Assembly (NCBI GenBank): GCA_027082825.1
Contig: JALWTO010000040.1
Coordinates: forward strand, 1 to 64,000
Direction of reading: 5' to 3'
DNA length: 64,000 bases
Source: Acidilobaceae archaeon
GTDB lineage: Archaea > Thermoproteota > Thermoprotei_A > Sulfolobales > Acidilobaceae
The position numbers and the translations under genes are program-made. Shown one piece after another: positions 24,657 through 33,643 of the stretch. The notes under the pieces were generated by a model. The model was given only the letters and a program-made list of their open reading frames with translations. It was not told the DNA's origin and ran no database searches. Position 1 is the stretch's first letter, and every line of letters begins with the position of its first letter.

Positions 24657-24719
24657 TCAATTCACCCATGCAGAAGTTTTTAGACTAGAGATTAAAATCT
24701 GCAATCTTTACTCAACAAA

Positions 24720-25976
24720 GTGGGGGTTTGGGTGCCTGTAACGTTTATGAACTTCACAGTTCCCATATTAGATGACCTTCCAGATATGTGTAAAAAAGTT
24801 ATACTGAGAATAGATGTCAACTCTCCGATAGGTGACTCAGGAAAAATATTAGACGTCACTAGATTCAAGGCCCATAAAGAGACTATACTTGAACTCCTTG
24901 ATTCAAAAAAGGCTCTAGTAGTCTTAGCACATCAAGGAAGGCCAGGCCAAGAAGACTTTACAAGCCTTGAGGAACATGCAAGGACACTCTCTGAAATCAT
25001 AGACAGAAAGGTATCCTTTATAGACGACGTTTTTGGTCCTGAAGCTAGAAGGGCAATAACTAAACTTAAACCAGGAGAGATACTCATGCTTGATAATACA
25101 AGGCTTTCTTCGGAGGACTTTGTAGAGGCTCCTCCAGAAGTTCATGCAAGAAGCATATTTGTATCAAGAATTTCAAAGTTTGTTGATTGCTATGTCAATG
25201 ATGCATTTGCAACAAGTCATAGAAGCCAAGCTAGCCTCGTGGGTTTCCCCCTAAAAATGCCTTCAGCTGCGGGGAGGCTTTTGGAGAAAGAACTTAGAGC
25301 CATTTCACAGGTCCTAGAAAGGCCAGAAAGACCTAAGACCTTTGTAGTGGGTGGCATAAAGCTCAAAGACATGATAGAGGTAATTGACTATGCAGTGAGA
25401 CATAATGTAGCAGATTATATACTTACAACAGGTCTTCTCGCTCTACTGTTTCTAGAAGCAAAAGGAGTCTATGTAGGAGAGAGCAAGGAAATTCTTAAAA
25501 GAAAGGGAAGCAAAATCCTAGCGCAAAGAGCAAGGAAGCTTTTAGAAACTACCAGAAGCAAAATATTAGTCCCGCTTGACTTTATATGTGAGAGAAACAA
25601 TACTGTAGAAGTTGTTGATTCGGATAGCATCAAGGGAAGTCCCAAGGATATAGGTCCTAAGACCATAGATGTTTATTCAAAAATATTAAAGAACTCTGCC
25701 CTTATTATCATGAAAGGTCCTGCAGGTGTTATAGAGGACTCTAGATTTAGGACTGGAACAAGAAAGATTGCTGAGGCAGCCCTCAGCGGAAGAGCATTTA
25801 CGGTTTTTGGAGGAGGTCATTTTAATGTGATTCTCTCCTCTTTAAGCAAAGAACTGAGAAGCAAGATAGGACATGTGAGTACTGGAGGGGGGGCATTGGT
25901 CTATGCCCTGACTGGGAGAGAGTTACCGGCTATAAAGGCACTTGACAAATCATACAAGTTATTTTATTTAAAATGA
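24720..25976 (+). CDS. pgk: Phosphoglycerate kinase
   Basis: RIDVNSPIGDSGKILDVTRF, LAHQGRPG, NDAFATSHRSQASLVGFP, STGGGALVYALTG. Confidence 0.95.
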   Translation: MGVWVPVTFMNFTVPILDDLPDMCKKVILRIDVNSPIGDSGKILDVTRFKAHKETILELLDSKKALVVLAHQGRPGQEDFTSLEEHARTLSEIIDRKVSFIDDVFGPEARRAITKLKPGEILMLDNTRLSSEDFVEAPPEVHARSIFVSRISKFVDCYVNDAFATSHRSQASLVGFPLKMPSAAGRLLEKELRAISQVLERPERPKTFVVGGIKLKDMIEVIDYAVRHNVADYILTTGLLALLFLEAKGVYVGESKEILKRKGSKILAQRARKLLETTRSKILVPLDFICERNNTVEVVDSDSIKGSPKDIGPKTIDVYSKILKNSALIIMKGPAGVIEDSRFRTGTRKIAEAALSGRAFTVFGGGHFNVILSSLSKELRSKIGHVSTGGGALVYALTGRELPAIKALDKSYKLFYLK

Positions 25977-26002
25977 GCTTTAACCAAATGGGTGCTTGAA
26001 GT

Positions 26003-27031
26003 TTGTCTGTAAAAGTTGGGGTCAATGGCTATGGAACCATAGGAAAGAGAGTGTCACATGCAATATTTCTTCAAGATGATATGGAGCTTGTAGGGATAGT
26101 TAAGAGAACACCTGATTATGCAGCTTTTCAGGCCCAGAGAGCCGGAATAGGCATCTATGTTCCCAAAGATGAGTCTATTAGAAGATTTGAAGAAAAAGGT
26201 ATTGAAGTTAGAGGGACACTTGACGATCTGCTATCTAAGGTTGATGTCGTTGTAGATACAACCCCAGGAGGAACTGGAGCAAAGTATAAGAGTTTATATC
26301 TAAGCAAAGGAATAAAAGCAATATTTCAGGGCGGAGAGAAAGCTGATGTAGCTGAAAAATCTTTTAGTACACTTTGTAATTACGAGGACGCACTCAATAA
26401 AAAGAGTCTTAGAGTAGTCTCTTGCAATACAACTGGACTATTAAGACTGATATGTACTCTTCATAAGGCCTTTGGCGTAGAAAATGTTAGGGCTATTATA
26501 GTTAGGAGAGCAGCAGATCCTAAAGAGATAAAAAGAGGACCGATAAATGCCATAGTTCTTAACCCTCCAGTAATACCAAGCCATCATGGCGAGGATGTAA
26601 GGGAAGTACTTCCTTGGCTTGACATAGTTACTGCAGCAGTTATCGTTCCAACAACCCTTATGCATATACACAATGTTATATTGAAGCTCTCAAAAACCGT
26701 GGTAAAAGAAGACATATTATCAATTTTGGAGGAATCCCCTAGAATAATTTTAATTAATTCAGAGGTTACTGGAATAAAAAGTACAGCAGAAATCGTTGAG
26801 GCTGCAAGAGAGGTAAGGAGAAGGGGCGATATCCCTGAGCTTATAGTGTTTGAAGACTCTATAACCGCTAGAGGTAACGAAGTCATGCTTTTCCAGGCAA
26901 TACATCAAGAATCTATAGTCATACCAGAGAATATTGATGCTATAAGAGCAGTGACAGGCCTCACAACCTCAGCTGAAGAGACGATAAAAATGACAGATTC
27001 TAGTTTAGGCTTAAAGAGTCCTCTTTGGTAA
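26003..27031 (+). CDS. gap: Archaeal type II glyceraldehyde-3-phosphate dehydrogenase
   Basis: VGVNGYGTIGKRVSHA, RVVSCNTTGLLR catalytic Cys, VPTTLMHIH. Confidence 0.95.
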   Translation: MSVKVGVNGYGTIGKRVSHAIFLQDDMELVGIVKRTPDYAAFQAQRAGIGIYVPKDESIRRFEEKGIEVRGTLDDLLSKVDVVVDTTPGGTGAKYKSLYLSKGIKAIFQGGEKADVAEKSFSTLCNYEDALNKKSLRVVSCNTTGLLRLICTLHKAFGVENVRAIIVRRAADPKEIKRGPINAIVLNPPVIPSHHGEDVREVLPWLDIVTAAVIVPTTLMHIHNVILKLSKTVVKEDILSILEESPRIILINSEVTGIKSTAEIVEAAREVRRRGDIPELIVFEDSITARGNEVMLFQAIHQESIVIPENIDAIRAVTGLTTSAEETIKMTDSSLGLKSPLW

Positions 27032-27141
27032 TGATTTAATAAAAATTAGAATGGGAATATTGATACACTAATGCGAATTATCATTTTGTAGTCATCTATA
27101 ATAATTCCTAATAATCTTATTGTTTAAGTGGTGTATAGGCT

Positions 27142-28353
27142 TTGGTGGAATATTCAAAATTCTTAGCTGATAGAACTAAATATATGAAAGCCTCTGAGAT
27201 AAGAGAGCTTCTTAAGCTTGCAGAACAAGGCAATGTCATAAGTTTTGCAGGGGGACTTCCTGATCCTGCAACTTTCCCAAAGGAAAAGCTCTCAAAAATA
27301 GCAGCCAAGGTTATTGAGGAACAAGGCAACTTTGCACTTCAATACGGCCCTACACTTGGTGTAACTCAATTCAGGAATATACTGAAGCAGTTTATGAGAA
27401 GAAACAACGTCAAGGTAAACGATAATGATGACGTTATTGTCACCACAGGAAGCCAGGAATCTCTTTACTTAGTTAGTAAGGTCTTTGTGGATCCTGGAGA
27501 CTATATCCTTGTTGAAGCACCAACCTACTTAGCAGCAATAAACGTCTTCAGAGAATTTGGGGCCAAGTTTGCATCAGCTCCTATTGACGAGAATGGCATG
27601 AAAATAGATATTTTGGAGAAAAAGGCAAAGAAACTGCTAAAGGAAGGTGCAAAGATCAAGCTAATATATGCAATACCAACCTGCCAGAATCCAAGTGGAG
27701 TTACTATGAACAGAGAAAGAAGGAAGTATTTACTAGAACTAGCTGAGGAACTTGATCTTCTTGTTATTGAAGATGATCCCTACAGTTTCTTCAGTTTCAA
27801 GCCTGTAGATGCTGAACCTTTAAAAACTATGGATAAAAATGGAAGGGTTATATACATGAGCACGCTTAGTAAAATCCTTTCTCCTGGAATGAGAATAGGT
27901 TGGACTTTAGCAAATTCAGAAGTTATAAAGTCATTGGAACTGGCAAAACAGGCTATAGATCTTCACACACCAAACCTAACTCAGTATATAGCAATGGAGG
28001 CAATAAGAGAAGGTGTTATTGATGAAGGAATAGAGAAGGCTAGAAAGCTTTACAAAGAGAAGCGTGATATCATGCTTAATGCCCTTGAAAGGTACTTCCC
28101 AAAGGATTCTTCATGGACGAAACCAATAGGTGGTCTCTTTATATTTGCTTATTTGCCAGAGGGGATAGACACCAAGAAGCTTCTGCCTGAAGCAGTGAAA
28201 AGAGGAGTTGCATATGTTCCTGGACAGAGCTTCTTTGCTGAAGGAGGAGGAGAAAACACGCTGAGACTTAACTTTAGCTACCCATCGAAAGATCTGATAG
28301 AAGAGGGAATAAAGAGGCTTGGTGAATTCTTTAAGAAGTCTCTAGGCAGGTAG
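27142..28353 (+). CDS. PLP-dependent class I/II aminotransferase
   Basis: ISFAGGLPDPATFP, VTTGSQESLYLVSKVFVDPGD, PTCQNPSGVTM, STLSKILSPGMRIGW. Confidence 0.93.
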   Translation: MVEYSKFLADRTKYMKASEIRELLKLAEQGNVISFAGGLPDPATFPKEKLSKIAAKVIEEQGNFALQYGPTLGVTQFRNILKQFMRRNNVKVNDNDDVIVTTGSQESLYLVSKVFVDPGDYILVEAPTYLAAINVFREFGAKFASAPIDENGMKIDILEKKAKKLLKEGAKIKLIYAIPTCQNPSGVTMNRERRKYLLELAEELDLLVIEDDPYSFFSFKPVDAEPLKTMDKNGRVIYMSTLSKILSPGMRIGWTLANSEVIKSLELAKQAIDLHTPNLTQYIAMEAIREGVIDEGIEKARKLYKEKRDIMLNALERYFPKDSSWTKPIGGLFIFAYLPEGIDTKKLLPEAVKRGVAYVPGQSFFAEGGGENTLRLNFSYPSKDLIEEGIKRLGEFFKKSLGR

Positions 28354-28499
28354 AGTTTAATCTCTCAATCCTTTTAAACTTTTTTGGAAATTAAAATTGA
28401 TTGAAGAACTAAAGGATAGGTTAGATGCTTTTTGTTTTGTAGATCTCTTAAGATCTCTTTACTGGGTAGGTAATATAAGTTCTGACATCTTATAAACTT

Positions 28500-28660
28500 A
28501 TCAGCGATCCCTGGTTCCTGATACTTGCTTCTTGATAGGCAGGGAGGGGCTAGGGAAACCCTGACGAGCTGACCTACGGAATAACCTTGTTGAGGTGAAC
28601 TGTTAAGGAAATGTTGAATGAACAAGCATATAAGAATTTGAGATCCCTTAACGAGTTCTA
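28500..28660 (+). ncRNA. Candidate structured RNA
   Basis: Locally GC-rich; complementary pairs TCCCTG(28508)/CAGGGA(28540), AGGG-AAA-CCCT, GTTAAGG(28602)/CCTTAAC(28646); TATA-like taatataag/ttataaac upstream; no plausible ORF. Confidence 0.25.
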
Positions 28661-28686
28661 AACTAAATCTTTTATTAACTTATAAC

Positions 28687-29070
28687 TTAGAGATCTGTCT
28701 CTCTGAGTCTATCAAGAAGATCTCTCATACTTACCACTCCCAAAGGCTTTTTGTCATCATCAACAATTGGTATGTGCCTTACACCAAGATTAGTCATTAT
28801 CTCTAAGGCTTTCCATAAACTGTCGTTAGGCTTAAGGGTCTCAACGCTTTTAGTCATAAACTCCTTTACAGGTCTGTTAAGGTCTTTATCTGTAGCAACG
28901 ACTCTAACCAAATCTCTTTCAGTAAATATTCCCTGAAGTTTTCCATTCTCATCAACAACCAAAACACTACCAACAGCATTTTCATGCATAGTCTTAGCGG
29001 CCTCTCTTATAGATGTCATGGGACTTACAGATATGACAAAACCTTCAATCATCAGACTTCTCAATGACAT
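28687..29070 (-). CDS. Tandem CBS-domain protein
   Basis: Two CBS repeats (VGSVLVVDENGKLQGIFTERDLVR; VRHIPIVDDDKKPLGVVSMRDLL). Confidence 0.92.
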   Translation of the reverse strand: MSLRSLMIEGFVISVSPMTSIREAAKTMHENAVGSVLVVDENGKLQGIFTERDLVRVVATDKDLNRPVKEFMTKSVETLKPNDSLWKALEIMTNLGVRHIPIVDDDKKPLGVVSMRDLLDRLRETDL

Positions 29071-29136
29071 GTTTTTATCACCCTACTTCCTTGAGTTCTA
29101 TACAATACCCCTTAAAAAATTCTATGTTTAACTTCT

Positions 29137-29466
29137 TTACCAAACCCTTATCCCTATTGGAACATTGTCTGGAGCTGGAATTAAGTAAACCTTTCCATTT
29201 TCATCCTCACCGACAATAAGCATTCCTTGACTTTCTACTCCAGCAAACTTTTTGGACCTTAAATTAAGAACAAAAACGAACTTCTTCCCATTCAGATCTT
29301 CAGGAGCATATTGGTCAGCTATTCCGGTTACTATTGTCCTTTTTTCTTTCCCAAAATCAACTATAAGCTTTATCAACTTTCTCGTTCTCTTTATTTTCTC
29401 TGCTCCAACAACCTTACCAACTCTCATATCAAACTTCCAGAAGTTTTCAACCTCATAGAGCTCCAA
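29137..29466 (-). CDS. Stand-alone EMAP/MetG C-terminal-like tRNA-binding domain
   Basis: DMRVGKVVGAEKIKRTRKLIKLIVDFGKEKRTIVTGIADQY...GVESQGMLI. Confidence 0.92.
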   Translation of the reverse strand: MELYEVENFWKFDMRVGKVVGAEKIKRTRKLIKLIVDFGKEKRTIVTGIADQYAPEDLNGKKFVFVLNLRSKKFAGVESQGMLIVGEDENGKVYLIPAPDNVPIGIRVW

Positions 29467-29568
29467 AGTCCATCACCTTGAATTTTTCTCTGAAATAGTA
29501 TGCTCCAATTCATTTAATATCTTCTTTTCTGAACACTGATTGTCAATGGACTTTGATGGTGTGATAAG

Positions 29569-30780
29569 GTGGTGCCATCACAGCTAACAGCATTCATACT
29601 AGGCTACATAGCTCTAGTACTAGTGGTATTCAAAAAAGGTGGTGCACTTAGGGCTATAGCAACACTGATAATTACTTATCTCTTTTATACAATTGTTTGG
29701 CAGAGACCCATTTTCGCACTTCAGAGCCTCATAAACCTTAAGGAGTGGGTGAACCTCAGAGTTTTCATATATCTTTTCTTCAGTCTTTTTCTTGCTGGAA
29801 TACTAAGAGAGACTGGCTATTTAAAGAAGCTTGTTGAAAGCACATCAGGAATAAGTTGCAAGTTCGGGTTTTTGGGAGTCCCAGCACTGATAGGCCTTCT
29901 TCCAATGCCTGGAGGAGCTCTGGTTTCAGCAATAGCTATGAAGGAAAAATACTTAGATGAAGCAAAGATGAGCAGAGAATGGGCATCTTATCTAAATTAT
30001 TGGTTTAGACATATATGGGTTCCTTCTTGGCCTCTTTTTCAGGCAATTCTAATAACTTCGGCAGTACTAGAAATAAGTCCAGCTGGAGTAATAAGGAGAA
30101 CATGGTTTGGAACTGTAGGGGCAATTCTTGCTGGTCTGATAGTTGCAACTCCAGCCTTGATAAGGTATACATGTAAAGGAGGTATTAGAAGCCTTGTACT
30201 ATTTTTAGAGGCTCTCTGGCCATTTATACTTTTGGCTCTTTTAGTTTTTGTTGTTAAGATAGGCCTCCTCTACTCACTAATAGCCACACTATTAACGGTA
30301 ATTGCCATAACAAGACCGTCTAAGAAAGCTCTCTGGAGTGCACTTAAGCTTGCAACATCTCCAAGGCTTCAAGGAGTTTTATTTGAGGCCTTATACCTGA
30401 AGAACCTTCTTGTCCTTACAAAGGCTCCAGAAGCTTTTTACATAACAGCTGTTTCTGCGGGTCTTTCACCAAGAATTGTGGCCTACTCGGTTCCGTTCAT
30501 AATGGGGCTTGCAGCTGGGGGTGAAAGCTTCTTTGCTGCCACAGCCATGCCGCTTCTCAAGACCTATATTGTCCATGGATCTTTCATAAATTCATCAATG
30601 CTTTTTCTCTCATTTTTAGGAGGTTATCTAGGAGTTATGGCTTCACCTGTCCATCTCTGCTTCGCCCTGACTGTAGAATATTACAAGGCTAGGGCTGGAA
30701 GAGTTTTAGCACTCTCATTTCTAAGCGTTGTTCTAACAACCCTAATCGCTACTCCTATAGCATTTTGGCTTCTAAGGTGA
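29569..30780 (+). CDS. DUF401-family integral membrane protein
   Basis: Multiple TM segments; FGFLGVPALIGLLPMPGGALVSA and FRHIWVPSWPLFQA pattern of DUF401. Confidence 0.85.
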   Translation: MVPSQLTAFILGYIALVLVVFKKGGALRAIATLIITYLFYTIVWQRPIFALQSLINLKEWVNLRVFIYLFFSLFLAGILRETGYLKKLVESTSGISCKFGFLGVPALIGLLPMPGGALVSAIAMKEKYLDEAKMSREWASYLNYWFRHIWVPSWPLFQAILITSAVLEISPAGVIRRTWFGTVGAILAGLIVATPALIRYTCKGGIRSLVLFLEALWPFILLALLVFVVKIGLLYSLIATLLTVIAITRPSKKALWSALKLATSPRLQGVLFEALYLKNLLVLTKAPEAFYITAVSAGLSPRIVAYSVPFIMGLAAGGESFFAATAMPLLKTYIVHGSFINSSMLFLSFLGGYLGVMASPVHLCFALTVEYYKARAGRVLALSFLSVVLTTLIATPIAFWLLR

Positions 30781-30786
30781 TGTCTA

Positions 30787-31980
30787 GTGGAGAAGGTTAT
30801 TGTTAGTGGTGAGGGTCTTAAAAAACTTAGAAGAGGAACTGGAATAGTTTATAACAAGTGGATAAGAGGATTAGGAACTCTTAAGACAGGGGCTCCAGTT
30901 GAGGTGATTTCTGATGATGGTGAGGTTATTGCCTGTGCTCTTTTGGATTCCATAGGTCCTGTTGCTTTAAGAATTCTTTTTCATGGAAGATGCCCTTACA
31001 AAGATGTAGAATCCCTTCTAGAATTAAAGTTTGAGAATGCACTTTCTGTCAGAGAGAGAACGGGTATGAGAAGCTTCAGGTCTTATAGACTAGTTAACAG
31101 CGATGGCGACCTTCTTTCAGGTCTTATAGTTGATATATACAACGAAGAGGTTGCAGTACTTCAAAGCAGTAGCCTTGCAATAGATGCGAACCTAGATATT
31201 ATAACAAACATTATTACAAAAAAACTTGGCGTACAGAACATATTTGAAAAAAGCACCCAGAGAAGTAGGAGGGATATAGGTCTTGAGATCAGAAGAAGGT
31301 GGCTGAAGGGAAGGAAAGAAAAAGTTATAATAGATGAAGTGGGAGCAAGGTTTGTTGTTGATATTGTCAACGGACAGAAGACAGGATTCTATCTAGATCA
31401 AAAAATGAACAGGATTGAGCTAAGAAAATTTATAGGTAAAGGAGACAGGGTTCTTGATATCTTTTCGTATACAGGAGGTTTTGGTATACATGCAGTCCTT
31501 AAAGGAGCGAGAGAGGTAACTTTTATCGAAGAAGATCCGAATGCCATAGAGATTCTTAAGCAGAATATTGAGATCAATGGTGTTGAAAAATATAAAATTC
31601 TTAGGGGGAGTGTTTGGGAAGTATTGCCTAGTGTCAAGGATAAATTTGATGTGATTGTTGTTGACCCTCCAGCCTTTATTCAGAGCAGTGATGAGAGTTC
31701 AATTAGAAGGGGTAAAGGAGCCTACAGGAGGGCTTATAGCCTTGCACTCGATCTTGCTGAAGAGGACTCTATAGGCTTTCTAAGTAGCTGTAGTTATTTT
31801 CTAAAGAGGGACGAATTTTTATCACTAATAACATCTGTCATGATATCCAGAGGCTTTAAGTGTTATAGAGTTTTAGGTGGATTAAGAGGGGCTTCTCCAG
31901 ATCATGTTCTCAGAGGAGAAGAGTACCTTGAGTATTTAAAGGCAGCTTTTGTTTATTTAAGAACCTGTAGAAAATATTAA
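30787..31980 (+). CDS. PUA-domain class I SAM rRNA methyltransferase (RlmI-like)
   Basis: GQKTGFYLDQKMNR, VLDIFSYTGGFGIHA, VDPPAFIQS motifs. Confidence 0.9.
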   Translation: MEKVIVSGEGLKKLRRGTGIVYNKWIRGLGTLKTGAPVEVISDDGEVIACALLDSIGPVALRILFHGRCPYKDVESLLELKFENALSVRERTGMRSFRSYRLVNSDGDLLSGLIVDIYNEEVAVLQSSSLAIDANLDIITNIITKKLGVQNIFEKSTQRSRRDIGLEIRRRWLKGRKEKVIIDEVGARFVVDIVNGQKTGFYLDQKMNRIELRKFIGKGDRVLDIFSYTGGFGIHAVLKGAREVTFIEEDPNAIEILKQNIEINGVEKYKILRGSVWEVLPSVKDKFDVIVVDPPAFIQSSDESSIRRGKGAYRRAYSLALDLAEEDSIGFLSSCSYFLKRDEFLSLITSVMISRGFKCYRVLGGLRGASPDHVLRGEEYLEYLKAAFVYLRTCRKY

Positions 31981-32021
31981 TTTTGTTTGGTTAACCTAAC
32001 AACTTTGGGGAAACCTTAGAG

Positions 32022-32492
32022 ATGAGCAAGACTATTCCGCATGGAAGAAGAGAGGAGGACTACCTTAAAACTCTCTACATTTTATCCAAAGAAAGAAAAG
32101 TAATCAGAATAAGAGACCTCTCGAAGGCATTAAAGGTCAGGCCTTCCTCTGCAGTGGAATATGTTGAAAAGCTTGCAAAAAAGGGCCTTGTCGTGCATAG
32201 GAAGGGGGAGTACATAGAGCTGACCTCTAAAGGTGCTAAAGAGGGAGAAAAGCTTTATAGAAGATATGAGGCACTCATGAGATTCCTTAAGGAGATACTC
32301 ATGTTGTCTGACGACGTGGCTGCTGAGGATGCCTGTTACATAGAACATGGCCTCCATGAACTTACACTTGAAAGAATAGGGCTCTTTCTTGACTTCCTTG
32401 ATATTCATCTTAAAGGGAAGGGAAAGATAAACTTCCTTGACAGACTCAGAGAATATTATCTTAAGGGAAGGATCCCAGAAAGTTGTATCTAG
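32022..32492 (+). CDS. DtxR/MntR-family metal-dependent regulator
   Basis: EDYLKTLYILSKERKVIRIRDLSKALKVRPSSAVEYVEKLAKKGLV; EDACYIEHGLHELTLERI metal-site pattern. Confidence 0.88.
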   Translation: MSKTIPHGRREEDYLKTLYILSKERKVIRIRDLSKALKVRPSSAVEYVEKLAKKGLVVHRKGEYIELTSKGAKEGEKLYRRYEALMRFLKEILMLSDDVAAEDACYIEHGLHELTLERIGLFLDFLDIHLKGKGKINFLDRLREYYLKGRIPESCI

Positions 32493-32633
32493 CCTTATTT
32501 GATCTTTAGTTTTGAGCAATGGCAATGATATGCACAGTTTCTGTTCTGCAGGATCTTTCAAGAATTACCTAACATTAATCCTAGCTTTTCAAGAAGTTAA
32601 AAAAGAAAAACGGTAAACTTAGGTAACTACTAT

Positions 32634-32703
32634 GGATGATGTTAGTGTTTTACTGACAACTAGGAGGTTGCAGCAGAAAATAGTTAACACTCGAAGCTGA
32701 CCC
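32634..32703 (+). ncRNA. Weak candidate box C/D sRNA
   Basis: C-like ATGATGT (32636), CTGA at 32653 and CTGA at 32697; AAAAAAG-type upstream element; large intergenic gap without ORF. Confidence 0.22.
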
Positions 32704-32780
32704 GGGTATTATTTAGTGTAGATCCCCATACTTTCTTCAGTACCAATTAAAGCACTTGGAGGCATAAGTGGTTTCCTTAG

Positions 32781-33623
32781 GTGATCAGTATGGTTGTAAG
32801 TGTATTAAAGAGATTCCTTGGAAGGCTTTCCGGCGAAGGGCAACAGTGGAATGGAGAACAGGTAGCTGGATATCTTAACGGAGTTGGCCTAGGAAAGAGC
32901 ACTGATTATGATGAAATAGCTGCAAATCTTGAGGTAAAAAGGCTTGAACTTGAGCAGATGATGGGCTCTCTTGTGAGCGAGGTCAAAGAGTCCTACATGA
33001 GAATAGTTGATTCAATAAAGAGAGGAGACAGAGAGGGAGCTGAGCTTTTGGCTGCTGAGGTTGCAATGAAAAACACTTTAATAAAGGCACTAGCTATGGT
33101 CTCAAAGTTACTAAAACTAGCTGTAAGCAAGATAAGAACAGCAAAAAGCGTTGATGAGCTTGCAAAAGTCCTAAGCCCGGCAGTCGTCATGTTGAGGAAT
33201 ATAAATGAGTACATGACAACTATGGCACCTGAGGTTGCAGCCCAGCTTAGCGCAATAAAAGATGAGATAGAGAGACTTTACGCCATACCTGGAATAAACG
33301 TTGAGCATGTCAGGGTAAGAGGGATAACAGATCTAGTGCCAGAGTCAAAGGAGGTCCTTAGAAAGGCCTATGAGGAAGCTTCAAGGGATCTAGAAAGGAT
33401 CCTACCTCCGCCACCTGAGGAGGCTAGGAATGTAAGGCCAATAGATCTTGAAGAGCTCCAGGAAAGGCTTCTAGACTACATAAGAATGAGAGGAGGAAGG
33501 ATAAGTATAAGAAAGGCGGCAGAGGATCTGAATGTCTCTCAAGAGGCTATAAGGAGAACTCTGTTCAGGCTTGAGGAAAGAGGACTCATAAGGTTGCATT
33601 TACCTTCAAAACAATCTCAATAA
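32781..33623 (+). CDS. cdvB: CdvB-like ESCRT-III protein with C-terminal winged helix
   Basis: Snf7-like helices, RILPPPPEE MIM2-like motif, C-terminal wHTH LQERLLDYIRMRGGRISIRKAAEDLNVSQEAIRRTLFRLEERGLI. Confidence 0.85.
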   Translation: MISMVVSVLKRFLGRLSGEGQQWNGEQVAGYLNGVGLGKSTDYDEIAANLEVKRLELEQMMGSLVSEVKESYMRIVDSIKRGDREGAELLAAEVAMKNTLIKALAMVSKLLKLAVSKIRTAKSVDELAKVLSPAVVMLRNINEYMTTMAPEVAAQLSAIKDEIERLYAIPGINVEHVRVRGITDLVPESKEVLRKAYEEASRDLERILPPPPEEARNVRPIDLEELQERLLDYIRMRGGRISIRKAAEDLNVSQEAIRRTLFRLEERGLIRLHLPSKQSQ

Positions 33624-33643
33624 ACATTCTTTATTATTCCTGT

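Noticed and set aside
28374-28625. 83-aa minus-strand ORF
   Set aside because: No recognisable family, weak composition; region looks more like an RNA locus
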